A stretch of DNA of 64,000 bases from Talaromyces rugulosus (GCF_013368755.1 NC_049563.1:5456001-5520000); one strand, 5' to 3'. Shown: positions 13,061-26,800, counted from the first letter of the stretch. Notes: generated by a model from the sequence alone, not told the origin. Program-made: numbers and translations.

Positions 13061-14386
13061 TGGTGTTAGCTTCAATCGACTCGTTTGAGAAGAGGTTGGG
13101 ATCGATCTCTCGTAGAATACCGCGGGGGAAAGGGGTCAGTATTTACGTAGGTTTGCGACCTGGGTTACATTTCACAATCTTTACAAGGGGTGGATCTTTG
13201 CTGTACTACTAAAAGGAGCCCACATCGTCGGGAGATCTGAAAAGAATCGGCCAGCTTTTAGCCTTTCACATACGAAGTACGGACTCTACGGAGTACGGAG
13301 TACACCATGCATACTAAATGATACTAGTCGGACAAGCATGTGAGAAGCGCGTCCACCACCGGGTTCGATTGGCCGATGGCTACTGAAAGAGGGCTGAACT
13401 GAAAACTTGAAAAGTGGGACTGTCCGCGTACTCCGGGGTCCTCGAAATTCACATGAAGCAGGATAGGGGCCATCATAGGGCTGCATCTCCACTTCATGAG
13501 ATCTGGCTTGCAAGTGGCCAGTTGGCGGTTTACCGTACCTGACTAACTGCGTCTCCGTCCGACGCTTAATTGTCTCTAGATACAAAGATCCCCAAGCAAA
13601 CACCAACTGCGGGAGATTAATCGTCTGCAGTACGGAGTACATTTTTATACTACAAAATCCGAGGAGGATATCCGCCTGCAGAAATTTCCGATACAAGCAA
13701 ACATGACCAGGATTAACAGACCCGCACTAAAATCTAGTTAGTGCTGCACCAACTGGCGAGTAAAAATCCAGCAGTAACGTTGGCTAGATTTCCGAGAGCT
13801 GGGTTAGTAGTTTACTAGTTACTGGGAAGCCGAAATTATGATCATCGCGCCTGACTCGTTTGCGGTTAGAGTTATTACAGTCTGGAACTTACCAGTACCA
13901 AGCAGTTGTAAGAAGATTCTGTCGTGTCGATATGTAGTTTCATTATTATTACACTTTATTATTTACTACATGGGTCAAGCAGAACCCAGAACCCCCGGAA
14001 ACTTGCAAATTTGAAGCTATTCGCATTCCTGTTCCCACCTACTAATTTTCCAAATATGACCGGGGCGTGAGATGATCCTTCCTACCGATCTCCAAGTGCC
14101 GGAAGACCTAGCGTGCTGCTATATCCACTGGCCCTGTAGAATACATAATGTTGTTCGGAAATAAAGACCATCCAACTCGCAACAGTTTCTTCAATTCCGC
14201 AGGGATATTCATAGACTTTACATGCAGTGAAACGGTAAAATCAGTCAGCCAGTCCGTCAAATACATTTATGAGCAACGCTACCAATACGTAAAAATATTG
14301 AATGAGAATTCATATGTAGACAAGCTCCGTTCAGTAGTTCCGCCTCTTGCTACACATTTCCCGGAAACTTAGCCACCAGCCAGTTT
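13061..14386. other. Intergenic region with repeated TACGGAGTA motifs
   Basis: No supported gene lies here. The open frame across 13286-13696 on the minus strand starts with TTG and resembles no family. The stretch contains several copies of a TAC(G)GAGTAC motif, annotated separately, and becomes AT-rich toward 13.9-14.3 kb. Confidence 0.5.
13271..13303. repeat. Clustered TACGGAGTAC direct repeats
   Basis: Near-tandem copies of tacgRagtac/tacggagtac lie upstream of the FAD oxidoreductase, with a further copy at 13631-13640 and a half-site at about 13427. They are short and close to self-complementary in part. Such motifs recur in Eurotiomycete intergenic DNA; here they could be protein-binding sites or simple repeats. 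Confidence 0.5.
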
Positions 14387-15448
14387 CTAAAACACCAACC
14401 CACCGCCATCAACCACAATATCGGCTCCATTTATATAGCTACCGCCCACATCACTGCACAAAAGTACTACTGGACCCGTCAGCTCTTCTGGAGAGCCCAT
14501 CCGGCGCATTGGGTTCCGCTCCGCCCAAATCCGTCGCCAAGGTACCAAGTCGTCTCCTTCATTAAGCACCGTATCCATATACCCCGGGGAGATGGAGTTT
14601 ACGTGGATTCCATAGCGCGTCCATTCGGCAGCAAGACTGTTCTTCATATGTAGCAGTGCTGCTTTTGAGGTGTTGTAGGCAGCTTGTGGCTGCGGATAGT
14701 TGACGCGGTGGCCGGAGATGGACGCGATGAAGACTATTTTACCGCCGTGGTTGCTAGAAATCATCTCTCTTTGCAACTGTCAATAAAAGAATACACACAA
14801 GGAGTGGGTGCAAGGCGAACCGTGCTATAGCCTGCGCAGCTATCCAACAGCCAGTCGTGTTCACATCAATAATCTTTCTCCAGTGATCTGCCGACTGCTC
14901 TGCCGACGGTACACATCCAACCATACCGGCGAAGCAGCATAGGATGTTGATATTTCCTAGCTGCTGCTTCGCGGTCTGTACAGCAGCTACCACGCCCTTT
15001 TCATCCGTCACATCGCAGGATTGGGTAATGATCTTGGCAGATGGAAAGTCCGCTCGCAGTGCTTCGACAGCATCCTTGCCTTTTTCAATCGCATTGGGCA
15101 GATCGAACAAGGCCAGTCCGGAAAGACCATGTTCGAGCAACGCGCGAGCAGAGACAATGGCCAGCATTCCTGTGCCGCCGGTCACTATGAGGGGTTGTTA
15201 ATAAAAAAATTCCAAAAATTAAATAACTAGATAAATCCAATTGGTTTCTTCATACAAACTGCATTCCCATGAACGTTAAACCGTGCAGTGGCCCTCTCTG
15301 TTGGGCTACTTCGTGCCGGATACGGTTTTGGTGGTGGAGTCCGCGATGAAGCAACTTCAAAGTCGCCCAGCTGGATCCATGGCATCTTGGAAACAACATC
15401 TGGAACGGGTGGGAGAGGGAGATCTTTATTTTCATTTCCGGGTGCCAT
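14387..15448 (-). CDS. Short-chain dehydrogenase/reductase (sorbose reductase-like)
   Basis: A classical SDR of 312 residues in three exons: 15448-15256, 15184-14821 and 14768-14387. The first exon encodes an N-terminal extension that ends at NVHGNAV. The second opens with the cofactor motif LTGGTGMLAIV (TGxxxGxG type) and carries the CCFAGMVG strand. The third holds the catalytic Ser in SISGHRV, the YNTSK catalytic Tyr-Lys pair, and the SPGYMDT and GGSYINGADIVVDGG ends. This pattern fits fungal NADPH-dependent sorbose/arabinitol dehydrogenases. The second intron (14769-14820, 52 nt) uses GTTCGC, a weak donor, but it is the only join found that gives the expected AREMISSN junction. A start further upstream (to 15592) is in frame, though not at ATG for most of it. 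A link to the NRPS is possible but not shown. Confidence 0.85.
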
Positions 15449-18401
15449 ATTCGCTGAGCCGAGATAGGTTAATGGATGGTTCAAATGTGTTTTGAATGTG
15501 GTATCAATTGATTGACGTCGGTCCACCACGGTCCGATCTTTCAAATATATATCTCTTCGTGCAACCGAGTTCAATAAAGATATAGCCTTCAATGGGACCT
15601 TTCTTCGACAAAAAGAAGTCTTACAGAGATGATAAAATAACGTTCAAAAGAGCGACGGTACTCCTTCATTAAATGTGTACAGCTGATGCACTGCGGGGAG
15701 CAGCATGTCGGGTGGGAGTGCCCCGACACGGAGAGCGACACGGAGAGAAGTACGACCATGTGGCCAGTCAGTCGGAGCACATTGTTTATTGCAAAGATGG
15801 CGGCGTGGTTTATGCCAGATACCTTAAAATACAACTCCTACCACATACAAGTATATATAAACATGTCAAAATCGGGATAGTAGTAAGGCCATGTCTACAC
15901 CACGGCCTTTTATAGTGCGTGAAGAACTAAGTACACGTATAGTAGACAAGCACCCTATCCTTATTCAAACGGACAAGTCTATGTCAAAGGCACAGTTTTT
16001 GGCTTTTAGTTGGCTACCATCCTGCATTCTCTATGTGTATACCGCAATAATTATCTCCCGATTTCTTAACAAGCTCGACTACCCAGCGGCCCCGTTACCC
16101 AGCTGTCCAGTGCAAATTACATATCGCGAAGTCCTTTTACAGCGCTCGAAGCGAGTCTTTAAGAGGACTCACGACGTATTTTTCACTGGTTCGTGTGCAT
16201 ACTGCATTAGCAAGAAGCCTGCTTGGAACAACCAAAACGAAAATATTTTTTGCATCTATTTGTTCTTGAAATGGAATACTTGCATATCGAAGAGCTCTGG
16301 GGTAAGATGTGGAAAATGTCAAGCAGTTGGCCCACTACCTTTCATGGAGGCGTGGATTCCCTTCAAGATCAAGCACTGCAGCGAAAACAACAGCACGGGA
16401 TAAATCCACCCACGGAGATCGTTCACAATTCTTCAACTCGGCGAGCTACTCATCGTTTTCGTCGTCAGATGAGGAAGTAGGCGAACACCCTAGCAGTCAC
16501 TCTTTAGGGGCTGATTATTCAGCGTTATGACGGACTCAACCAATTATTTGCTTAGACCTTCAGTCATTTTTCACGCAGTAACTTTCGCGGTAAACGGCTG
16601 TCTCCATTTCCGCTTGGATCAGTTCCTGGACACGTAGAAACAGAGAATTTTCATTCCTCGATACTGTTCTCCTGACTGCGCCCGGGAGAAGAATGAGTCG
16701 GCGTCGAGATTTGTGCATTCGCGTGGACAAACAGAGGGTTGACCCCCAGAATGCCTCCGTCTCCTTTGACTGGATTCAACTGCACACCATGATCTAATGC
16801 TCCACTTCAATCTGCATAACGGTGCTACTGTGGTATTGTTAACTTTTGATTTACGTGGGTCGAGCATTGCTAGTTTTCATCTGTGTGCTGGTCTGGCTGC
16901 ACGGTCCCATGTCGATTGTAAATTGGTACGTGAAGAACTGAGACCAGTCTGGGGATGCGGGCTATTCCTATTTAGTCAGCATAAGCAGGTTTTCAGTGAA
17001 GGACTCGGGGACTCATTCTGTCGAATAATAATAGTTAAATTATTCCGCAATGACCTAAGGAAAGATGCAAATGATGGTTTTTCTTGTTGATCCTGGGGAC
17101 GTCTGCAGCGTCGGAAGATTCAAAGACGGCGCCGATGGCCAAAGAAACCTCCCGACAGCAGCCCAGCCGATCAATTGATTTTTTTATTACATAACCTTGT
17201 GACTGTGGTGGCAGTGTTTTAGTGTACAAATAATAAAAAAGAACCAAAAATTGCCCACGAGGTCCTGGTTCAACTTCGCTTAGCGCTCGATCAATCTTAA
17301 GCTACACCCATCTTAACAATACATAGAAAATAAGAGAGAGTACAATAAGTGTAATTCATGAGGCAGTAAAACATCCTATGAAGCAGAAACGGAAACAACC
17401 GAAAACAGGTCCTACTCGTCCCCGCTGATTATAGAATTCGAAACATGTTCTGCCAGAAACTCTGGACAAGGTAACAAATAAAAATTGAAGCTATCCATAA
17501 AGAATGTAGACATGCAGCGTCGATTCATGTTTTATGGCCAGGTCGCCACTTTGTACTACTACAGTTGGAGTCTCGGCATACTGATACCAGGTATGCAATA
17601 ACTACTTGTAATACTGTTTATCCGGCGTCGTTAGGCTTCTGGAAGCCGCGGGAAACGCCGATCCCTTACACTAACCTAATCCAGGACTAGTGTGTCCACT
17701 ATAACGGACAAGATTGGTCCATAGTGCAATATGCTTCCCCGGGAATTCTATGATTGGCCAGGGCAGCTTCACCTCCTCTTCCATCGGCATCCAACATCTC
17801 GCTCTGGGCCCAACAACAGCTACGCTCGTCTTGGCCCAACAGAAAAGTTCTCGGCTGCACCGCGAGCTAGTCTCTCTTGATCTCGCGGTCCTTTTTTATT
17901 ACTCGCGGAATGCTTCATCCTGGGAGCTGAGCTGATGCCAACGTAACGACTCACCATCCGGATGACGACGGATGCTCTTCTGCCCAGATGGGGGCCGGAT
18001 TATCCTCACGTTTTATAGCCCGGAATAATGCAAGAAGAGCCTTGGCCTTGGCTTGCGGCGTTGCTCATTGGAAGTAATAATCGTACAGCGTGGAAGGCAG
18101 CCTGGGGACAGGTCCCATCAACCCACCGTCTCCACCCATCGCCTACTTCTAGTTCTTCGAGGAAAATGTTATTATTAAATACCGACGGATGGCGGCTAGC
18201 AACTGCTCCGATGATGGCCAACGTTTTAATTAGCTAGCTATACAGTGACACAACGTGCTAATTCTTAGCATGTGAGTTTCTTCCTCTCAGAAAAAAAAAC
18301 CCCCTCCCCCTCCCCTCTTCATCGAACATTGTATTCTGTAGCACTAGAGCTTGCGTTTTGGATTTCACCCTCGACTTTCTTGCATTTAGCATTTGACAAA
18401 G
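15449..18401. other. Gene-poor 3 kb upstream of the NRPS, including its promoter
   Basis: This separates the minus-strand dehydrogenase from the plus-strand NRPS, so both promoters are here. I found no gene I can support. A 170-codon frame with an ATG at 15891 has no recognisable family and no splice partner, and its composition looks like non-coding DNA. ATTGG (inverted CCAAT) elements occur at about 17711 and 17753. A C-rich run, about 18299-18315, lies 90 bp before the NRPS ATG. Confidence 0.5.
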
Positions 18402-20850
18402 ATGGACATGGATGTCTTTCCGCAACCACCGACGGCAACGTACATACCATGCACCAACGGATCGCGGTCTCTCGATATTCGTGACCTCCATCTGACTGGG
18501 CACGATGCAAGCCCTCACAGTTTCCTTTGGGCTGCTTGGACGTTGTTAGCCGCTAAGCTAGGCGATTCAGACGCTGCCAGCTTTCAAGTGTCAAAGTCCG
18601 ACGAAACAAACAATAACACGCCACTACAAATCAATGTAGACTGGGATGAAACCATCCAACAATTTCTACACCATTTCCAAGCTCGGGGAGAGCAACATGC
18701 AAGTCCTATTATCAAAAAACGACACGATGAGACAGCTCTCGTGACAGTCTTCGACTTTGCGGAGAAGGACATTCCTCCGTCTGTGGACAATGAGGCTCAA
18801 AAGACCGACTATATTATCGTGTTGAAATGCGAAGTTTACAAAAAAGACCTACGAGTCAGAATCGACTTTGACTCTCATATTTTTGATGATGAACAAGTGG
18901 AAAGAATTTCTTACCAACTTGAGCACATACTTAGACAGTTAACGACCACTGAGTACCAGCAAAAGACACTAGCCGTCGTGGATTTCGTTGGCAAGCGAGA
19001 TTTGCGTGATATCTGGAAATGGAACGATGCTATTGCAGAGCCTGTCGACAATCATGTATACGAATTGATTGCTGATCACGCTCGAGAGCGACCTGAAGCC
19101 GCCGCAATATGCGCGTGGGATGGCGAATTGACATACAAAGAGCTCGATGAGCTGTCAACCAAGCTAGCATTGCGCCTCCGCCAACTCGGTGTCGGACCGG
19201 GGTCGATAGTCCCAATTTGTTTTGAGAAATCGAAATGGACTCCAGTGGCCTTGCTTGGCAATATGAAAGCCGGTGGCGCCACTATTGCCTTGGACACTAC
19301 ACAGCCGGAAGAACGTTTGCGGTCGATCATTCAGCAAGTCGACCCTCAATTGATTCTTTCGTCAATAGCCAAGCAAGACCTAGCCAGTCGCTTGGTTCCA
19401 GGTAAGGTTGAAATTTTACGTGAAGATATTCGGTTTCAAGATGGAAGCCCGCTTGAAAGGGTGCCAATGTCAAGTACTTCGTTTTTGCTCTTCACATCCG
19501 GATCAACCGGACTACCCAAAGGTGTCTGCTGGGACTTTCGATCAGCGGCCACGGTTGCGCGTTTAATCCCCAAGGCTCTGGGAATTGATCACAACAGCAG
19601 GGTTTTCCATTTTGCATCGTACGCCTTCACAGTCGGCGTACTAGAAATGATTATTACTCTAACCAGTGGTGGCACACTTTGTACACCATCTGAAGCCTCT
19701 AAACTCGACGATCTGAGCAACGCCATGGCCCAGTTACGAGTCAACTGGGCATTTCTTGTTCCATCCCTAGCGAAGATGATCGAACCGAGCTCCCTACCGG
19801 ATCTCAAGACCGCGGTACTAACGGGGGAGTCACTCACTGAAGGAGACGTGGAACGGTGGATCGGCCATGTGGCGGGGTATAATTATTACGGATGTACTGA
19901 ATGTCCGTATATTGGCTGGTGTCGAACGGATGATGGAAAGTGGAAGAATGGAAAGGTAGGTTTGGCTACTGGCACGGCTCATTGGATTGCAGATGCGGCG
20001 GACCCTTATAAGCTAGCCCCAGTGGGAGCTGTGGGACAGCTACTTGTGGAAGGTCCCGTGGTTGCAAAGAATTACCATAATCGATCGGAATTGTTTCAGG
20101 AGTCTCTGTGTATCAACCCTCCGTGGTTGTTAAACGGACATGACGGCCGAGGCGGAAGAGAAGGTGTGATGTTCAAGACCGGCGATCTTGTTCGGTACGA
20201 CACAGATGGCTCAATCGTATATGTTGGTCGAAGGGATGCGCAGGTTAAAATCAGAGGCCAACGGGTGGAACTGAGAGAGGTGGAACATCACATTAGGACC
20301 ATCATCGGGGGTGACAAGGTCGATGTTGCCGTTGATGTTGTTACTCCTCAGGGAAGCCCCAACCCGTTGCTCATTGCATTTCTTGCCCAAAACAATAATT
20401 CATTAGAAGATGACTCGATATCCGACTGGATCGAGGGATTGGACAAAAAGTTGGGCGAACTTGTCCCGCTCTACATGATTCCGAGCGCTTTCGTCAAGGT
20501 GGACGAGATCCCTCTTCTCAAGTCAGGAAAATGTGACCGTCGCCGAGTGCGAGAAATTGGACAGGCACTGACTTTGGAGAGTATAACGGCTGCCTCTGCG
20601 TCTCGAAAGAAATTTGGCAAGGTAACGACTAAAATGGAGGAAAAACTTCAAGCTTTGTTTGCAACCGTTCTTGGCATCGACCCCGACACAATTAGTGCAA
20701 ACGATACATTCTTACAGCTTGGAGGAGACTCTATATGTGCCATGCGACTCGTTGCAAAGGCTCGCGAGCAAGACCTAGCATTGTCGGTACCTGATGTCTT
20801 TCAAGCCGCATCGCTCAGGGATTTGGCTCGTGGTATCAAAATCAATAATG
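18402..20850 (+). other. NRPS module 1: C*-A1-T1
   Basis: The protein starts with a partial condensation domain holding only the C-terminal half (no HHxxxDG), as seen at the start of other fungal cyclising NRPSs. A1 keeps the working motifs FTSGSTGLPKG, KTGDLVRY and VKIRGQRVEL and the catalytic Lys of SGKCDRR. Where the substrate-binding Asp (position 235 of gramicidin synthetase PheA) should be, it has Thr410 (FASYAFTVG). YGCTE replaces YGPTE. A substrate that is not an ordinary alpha-amino acid is suggested. T1 has LGGDS, Ser777. Confidence 0.85.
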
Positions 20851-23800
20851 ATAAGGGACAGGAGGATGTTGCCCCTTTCTCTTTACTATCTGACCAGACT
20901 AATGTCGAAGATATCCGCAAGGAGGCTACTTCTCAGTGTGACATTGATGCGCTGGATATTGAAGACGTGTACCCTTGCACTGCTCTACAAAAGGGCATGC
21001 TTGCAGTGACCGAAAAGACCCAAGGGAGCTATGTCATCCAACACGTTCTCAAATTACGCGACGGCATCGATATTGAAAGACTTCGAACAGCCATCATCGA
21101 AACAGGTCAAGAAACACCCATTCTGCGCACGAGAATCTTCGATTTTGAAGGACGCGATGTGCTCAACGTCATCGTTAAAAATGGGATCGCTATGCCAATA
21201 CTTGCCCATGACCTCGAAGATTACCTGTCGTCAGACAAACAAATTCCCATGGGTCTTGGAACGTCTCTCTCACGCACTGCTATTATTCATAGTAATGCTG
21301 GCGGTAAAAAGTACCTCGTGTGGACAATCCACCATTCCATTCATGATGGCTGGGCTATTGGTTTATTACTTGACCGGGTGGAGAAAAAATACAAAGGTGC
21401 AGAATTAAACCAAAAACCTACTTTCCAAGAATACATCAGCCGTATCCAAGCGACTAGTGAGGAAGACGCCGAGAAATTTTGGTCGGATCAATTTCAAGGA
21501 ACAAGCGCGCAAGATCTTCTCCGTTTACCACAATCGACCTACCAGCCAGTCTCTGATTCAACATTTTCTCATACCATTCATGGAATTGGATCAAACTTGA
21601 CAGGTTATACGACGCCTGTCATTATCCGCGCAGCGTGGGCGATTCTGATCTCGCGATACACAAGTTCTAGCGATGTTGTTTTTGGAACTACAGTCATGGG
21701 CCGCCAGGGGCTGTTGTCTGGTGCAGAACATGTCGTTGGACCAACAATTGCGACGCTCCCACTACGCCAGGTGGTAGAACCACAATTAACAGTAGAAGAC
21801 TTGCTGTCAAAAGTCCACTTTCAGGCACAAGAAATGGTACCTTTTGAACATGTAGGTCTATCATGGATTCGGCGTCTTCTTCAGAAGTCTGGAGACAATT
21901 GTGATTTCCAGACCCTGCTTGTGGTTCAACCGAAAGAATATGCCAGTCCGATTCGTAATGCTCAAATGCTGTTTGAGGAAGACGGAGATAACCCCGAGTA
22001 CGGTGTCAACAGTGGCTGGCAGTCAATGAACACGTACGCCATGACAATTGAATGTCAGCTTGAGAATGAAGACGCAGCGGTTCACGTCAGTTTCGACTCC
22101 AATATTGTTGAAAAGCAGCAGGTCAAGCGTCTAATGACGCAGTTGGAGTTTGTTATTCATCAGTTGTGTGCACATCGACGTGACAGCTCGAAAAAATTAA
22201 CAGACGTCGAAGTCACAAGTGGAAAAGACCTTGAAAACATTTGGAAATGGAATGCTACTCAATACCAGCCAGTCAACGCTTCTCCTCACGAACTCATTTC
22301 CGAAACCGTTGTTCGACAGCCAAACGCGCCTGCTATTTGTGCTTGGGATGGTGAGTTGTCCTATGGGCAGCTGGAGGATATCACCACCCGTCTTGCCTTT
22401 CATCTCCTAGATCTCGGGGTGAACTCCACCACGACCGTGCCCCTTGTTTTCGAAAAATCAATGTGGACGGCGGTAGCCGAGTTGGCAACAATGAAGACAG
22501 GTGCTGCTGCTGTAGCCATGGACTCTACTCAACCTGAAGCTCGATTAACATCCATTGTGTCGCAAATTGACTGTAAAATTATTCTGTCGTCGTGGCGGAA
22601 TCGTGATATGGCCCATAGGTTAGCAGAAGGGGCTCCGGTTGTTATTTTGGATAAAGCCAACTCCGAGAAATGGCTTCCGGACCACACTCGAAAGTTGCCA
22701 TCAGTTGATCCTTCATCACAGCTATGTCTGATATTTACATCGTGAGTATTCCTAGACATACTAGTATGAAAATTCACTAACCCGGAATCGTATAGTGGTT
22801 CTACTGGCACGCCAAAGGGAGCGTCTTTGTCACGCTCCAATTTGAGCACGGCTATGGTACATCATTCTGAATACTACGAATTTGATTCCAATGTACGAAC
22901 TTACGACTTTGCTTCTTACAACTTCGACTACGCTTGGTCAAATTTACTGGTCACCCTGTACGTGGGTGGTTGCCTGTGTGTTCCGTCTGCAGACGAGCGC
23001 AACAATGATCTTACTAGGTCACTCCGGCGATACAATGCCACCTTCTGTTGTTTCACACCATCCACTCTCCGGGCTATAGTGCTAGAGGACTCCGAGACTC
23101 TCCCACTAAAAACACTAGTTGTCGGTGGAGAGTATTTGCGGCCTGTAGATATACCACCATGGGCCAGGAGAATCAAGTTTTTCAACGTATACGGACCAAC
23201 AGAATGCACAATGTTTGCAACGAGCACAATTATCTACGACCCAGACCCAAACGAAACATTCTCTATTGGATCAGGAGTGATTACTAACACTTGGATTGTC
23301 GATTCTCAAGACTCTTCAAAACTAGCCCCAGTCGGTGCTGTTGGCGAGTTGTGGTTAGAGGGTCCTGGTGTCGGAAGAGGGTATTTTGGTAACCCCGAAA
23401 AGACAGCTGCAACATTTGTAGAAAATCCAAGGTGGCTCCTTGAAGGATACCATGCAGCAGGCATCCCTGGCCGTCGTGGTCGTCTATATCGAACAGGTGA
23501 TTTAGTTCGATACGGACAGGACAACATTATCTTCTTCATCGGACGTAAAGATGCCCAGGTTAAAATTCGAGGACAAAGAATTGAACTGGGCGAGGTTGAA
23601 CACCACGTCCAAAAGTTACTTCCTCCACGTGCAGAGGGAGCTCATGTTGTTATCGAAACAGTTCCTGCTCGAGAAACTGGGAAGCCGGCACTCGCTGCTT
23701 TCATTTGCCCTAGAGATGCCTCAACATTGAGTCCCGAGGAAATCCAGTCCGAAGTCGCGACAATAGGGGTTGAACTGAATGAACGCCTATTTGCTGCGGT

Positions 23801-26800
23801 ACCTGCATACATGGTCCCAACTATGTATGTTCCAGTGCAGAAGATGCCCATGTTAGCCACTGGAAAAACCGACCGGCGCCGCCTACGCGAGCTCGGGGCT
23901 ACAAACGACTGGTCCATAGTTTGGAATAAAGCCAATCTGGGGGGCAAAGTTCCATCGAATCCTTTGGAGGAAATATTGCGGGACGTTTGGAGCCAGGTCA
24001 TAGGACTTCCTGCAGAGGCTATTCCAGTGGATACAACTTTTACTCGCCTTGGAGGTGATTCCATCTCAGCCATGCAAGTTTGTTCTCGATGCCGAGTCAA
24101 GGAAATATCAGTCACCGTGGCCGAGATCCTCAAGTATCAAACCATCGAACAGATAGCTCCACGATGCAAAGAATTATCGACCAAGGCCGTTTTCGCAGAA
24201 GATGGAGCGGATGGAGTACCGTGGAATCTATCCCCTGTTCAACAGATGCATTTCGATGGTCATCCAGATGGAGTAGATCACTTCAACCAGGCATTTTTGC
24301 TTAGAGCCAGAGCTCCAATTTCTACAGAAGAACTTGCTGCCGCTACAACCGCGGTGGTTGAAAGACATGCTATGCTTCGGGCGAGATACAGCATTAACAA
24401 GAAAAATGGATCCTGGGAACAACACGTTGCTCCTACCTCTTCAGAATCATTTCATTTCTCTGAAATGGACATCGAGGACGAAAACGAGGCGCTTGAACAT
24501 GCTCGCCATCAGCAAAAAACCCTTCACATTGTGGAGGGCCCGGTGTTTTCACTTATCGTTTTTAACGTCGTAGGAAGTGAACTGAAGTTGATCGCAATGT
24601 CTGGCCATCATCTTGTCATTGACCTCATGTCATGGCGAATTATATGGCAGGACCTAGTAGATTATCTTCAGGATAAAAAGACATTCTTGCCACCCCCCAT
24701 CTCCTTCCAGACATGGTCGAAAATGCAGAAACGAGAGGCATTGCAGTTTTCCCATCACAAAGCATTGCCGTTTGAAATTCAACCTCCTCAATTTGAATAT
24801 TGGGGACCACGCTGTCTAGAGAAGAATACGTATGAAGACAGCGAATTATACGTTGAAATCATTGACGCTGAGACAACAGCCTTACTACTCGGCGAAAGCA
24901 ACGAAAGTTTGAGAACGGAACCAATCGACCTCATGCTAGCAGCGCTTATCGCTTCGTTTTCCCAGACCTTTGCGAAAAGAAGACCTCCTACCATACTCCT
25001 TGAAGGACACGGGAGGGAGCCGATAGAAAGGGTCGACGTTGACTTGTCCGAGACTGTTAGCTGGTTCACAACCATGTACCCAATCCAAGTAGGGTATAAA
25101 TCAGATAAAAGCATCGTCGACCTCGTGGGAACGGTCAAGGATTATCGCAGAAGCGTCCCAGGCAAAGGTAGGCCGTGGTTTGCATACAGCCTACATACTC
25201 AAGACGGCCGTGAAAAATTCCAACAGCAATGGCCAGGTGAACTTTTGTTCAACTACATGGGTCAATTCCAACAGCTAGAGCGGCATGGCTTTTTCGAACG
25301 CGTTCCTTGTGACTTGCAAGCAGTATCGACAACTATGGGCCGCATGGCTCTTATCGAAGTCAATTCTGATATACAGGATGGCGAACTTCACATGGGGATT
25401 TCCATTAATAAGCACATGGCACATCAGGAACAGCTGCAGACTTGGATGAGGACATTTTCGTTCTGCCTGAAGGAAGTCGCAAACGTGATGAACACGACAA
25501 AACGTACTTTTACGTCTACCGACTTTCCTTTGCTTCAGACTTCGAATTCTGGGCTCAGTAATCTTATTTTAAGTATTGGATTGCCCGAAGAAGAGATTGT
25601 TGATATATATCCATGCACCGCTATTCAAGAAGGAATTCTGCTCAGTATTCAAATGTCTGCCGCTACTTATGAGAATACTTGGATCTGGGAGTGTTCCGGA
25701 AAGAATATTTCTCCATCTCGCATAGAACAGGCCTGGAGACGCTGCATTCAGCGTCACTCTATCCTATCGAATATTTTCGTTGAGAATCCCGAGGCCGGAG
25801 GTTTCGTCCAGGTCGAGTTGAAGAACCCTGCCATCAACGTTGAGCATGTTTCAACCGTCGGCAATCCTGCGGATATTCTGTTTGAACGCTCAAAGCCAGT
25901 ATATAGCTCCCGCGTGCCCCAGCATTTATTCACGATAAGTCATACCTCTGATGGCTCTGCTGCATGCAGATTGGACATGAACCATGCCCTCATTGATGCA
26001 AGCTCGATTCCTGTGCTCGTTCGCGACCTTTCCAATTTTTACACCCATACCGTACCATTGTCATCTGCACCAAAGTTTCAAGACGTTGTTGGTTTCATGC
26101 AAAATGATCCCAAGGATTCAGGCATTGAATATTGGAATAACTTTCTTAGAGACGTTCAAGTCTGCGAGCTGCCTGCGTCTCAGACGGAATTCCGAAATGA
26201 TGAGTCCCAGTCAAGCCCCTACGGATATACAGAAATCAAGAACGATCTGATTGGCGATATTGACAAATGGTGTCGTGACCATGAGGTCACTCGAGCAGTT
26301 TTGCTAGAAATAGCTTGGGCTTTAGTCCTATCTATCTATACTAACAAGAGTGACGTTTGTTTTGGATATGTTTCGTCCGGCCGAGATATCGATGTCGATG
26401 GAGTCCACAACGCAGTCGGACCTTTGATTTGTTTATTACTGGCCCGTATAAACCTTGACAAACCAACAAACGATGTTTTGAGCCGCACGTACAAAGACTC
26501 AGCAGAGCATTTTAATCATCAACACACTTCGCTAGCAGAAATCCAGCACCAACTTGGATTCAGCAACCGTCGGATTTTTAATACTGCGGTGACAATTCGC
26601 GAGTCTTCTGATCACGAGAGCAACGGCGATGTCAAATTCACTCAAGTCCATGTTGAAGATTCAAACGAGGTGTGTAACAACAACCCCTCCCCCCTGGTTC
26701 AAAACACTAATCTATAATAGTACGACGTTTTACTTGTTGTTGGCCTTAATGGAACCCACACAGAAATAGGCATCCACTACCGAACAGCGTTTGCGAATGA

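Noticed and set aside
13286..13696. A 136-codon minus-strand frame
   Set aside because: Starts with TTG, spans repeated motifs, and resembles no protein.
15891..16403. A 170-codon ATG frame upstream of the NRPS
   Set aside because: No family resemblance, no splice partner, composition like the surrounding non-coding DNA.
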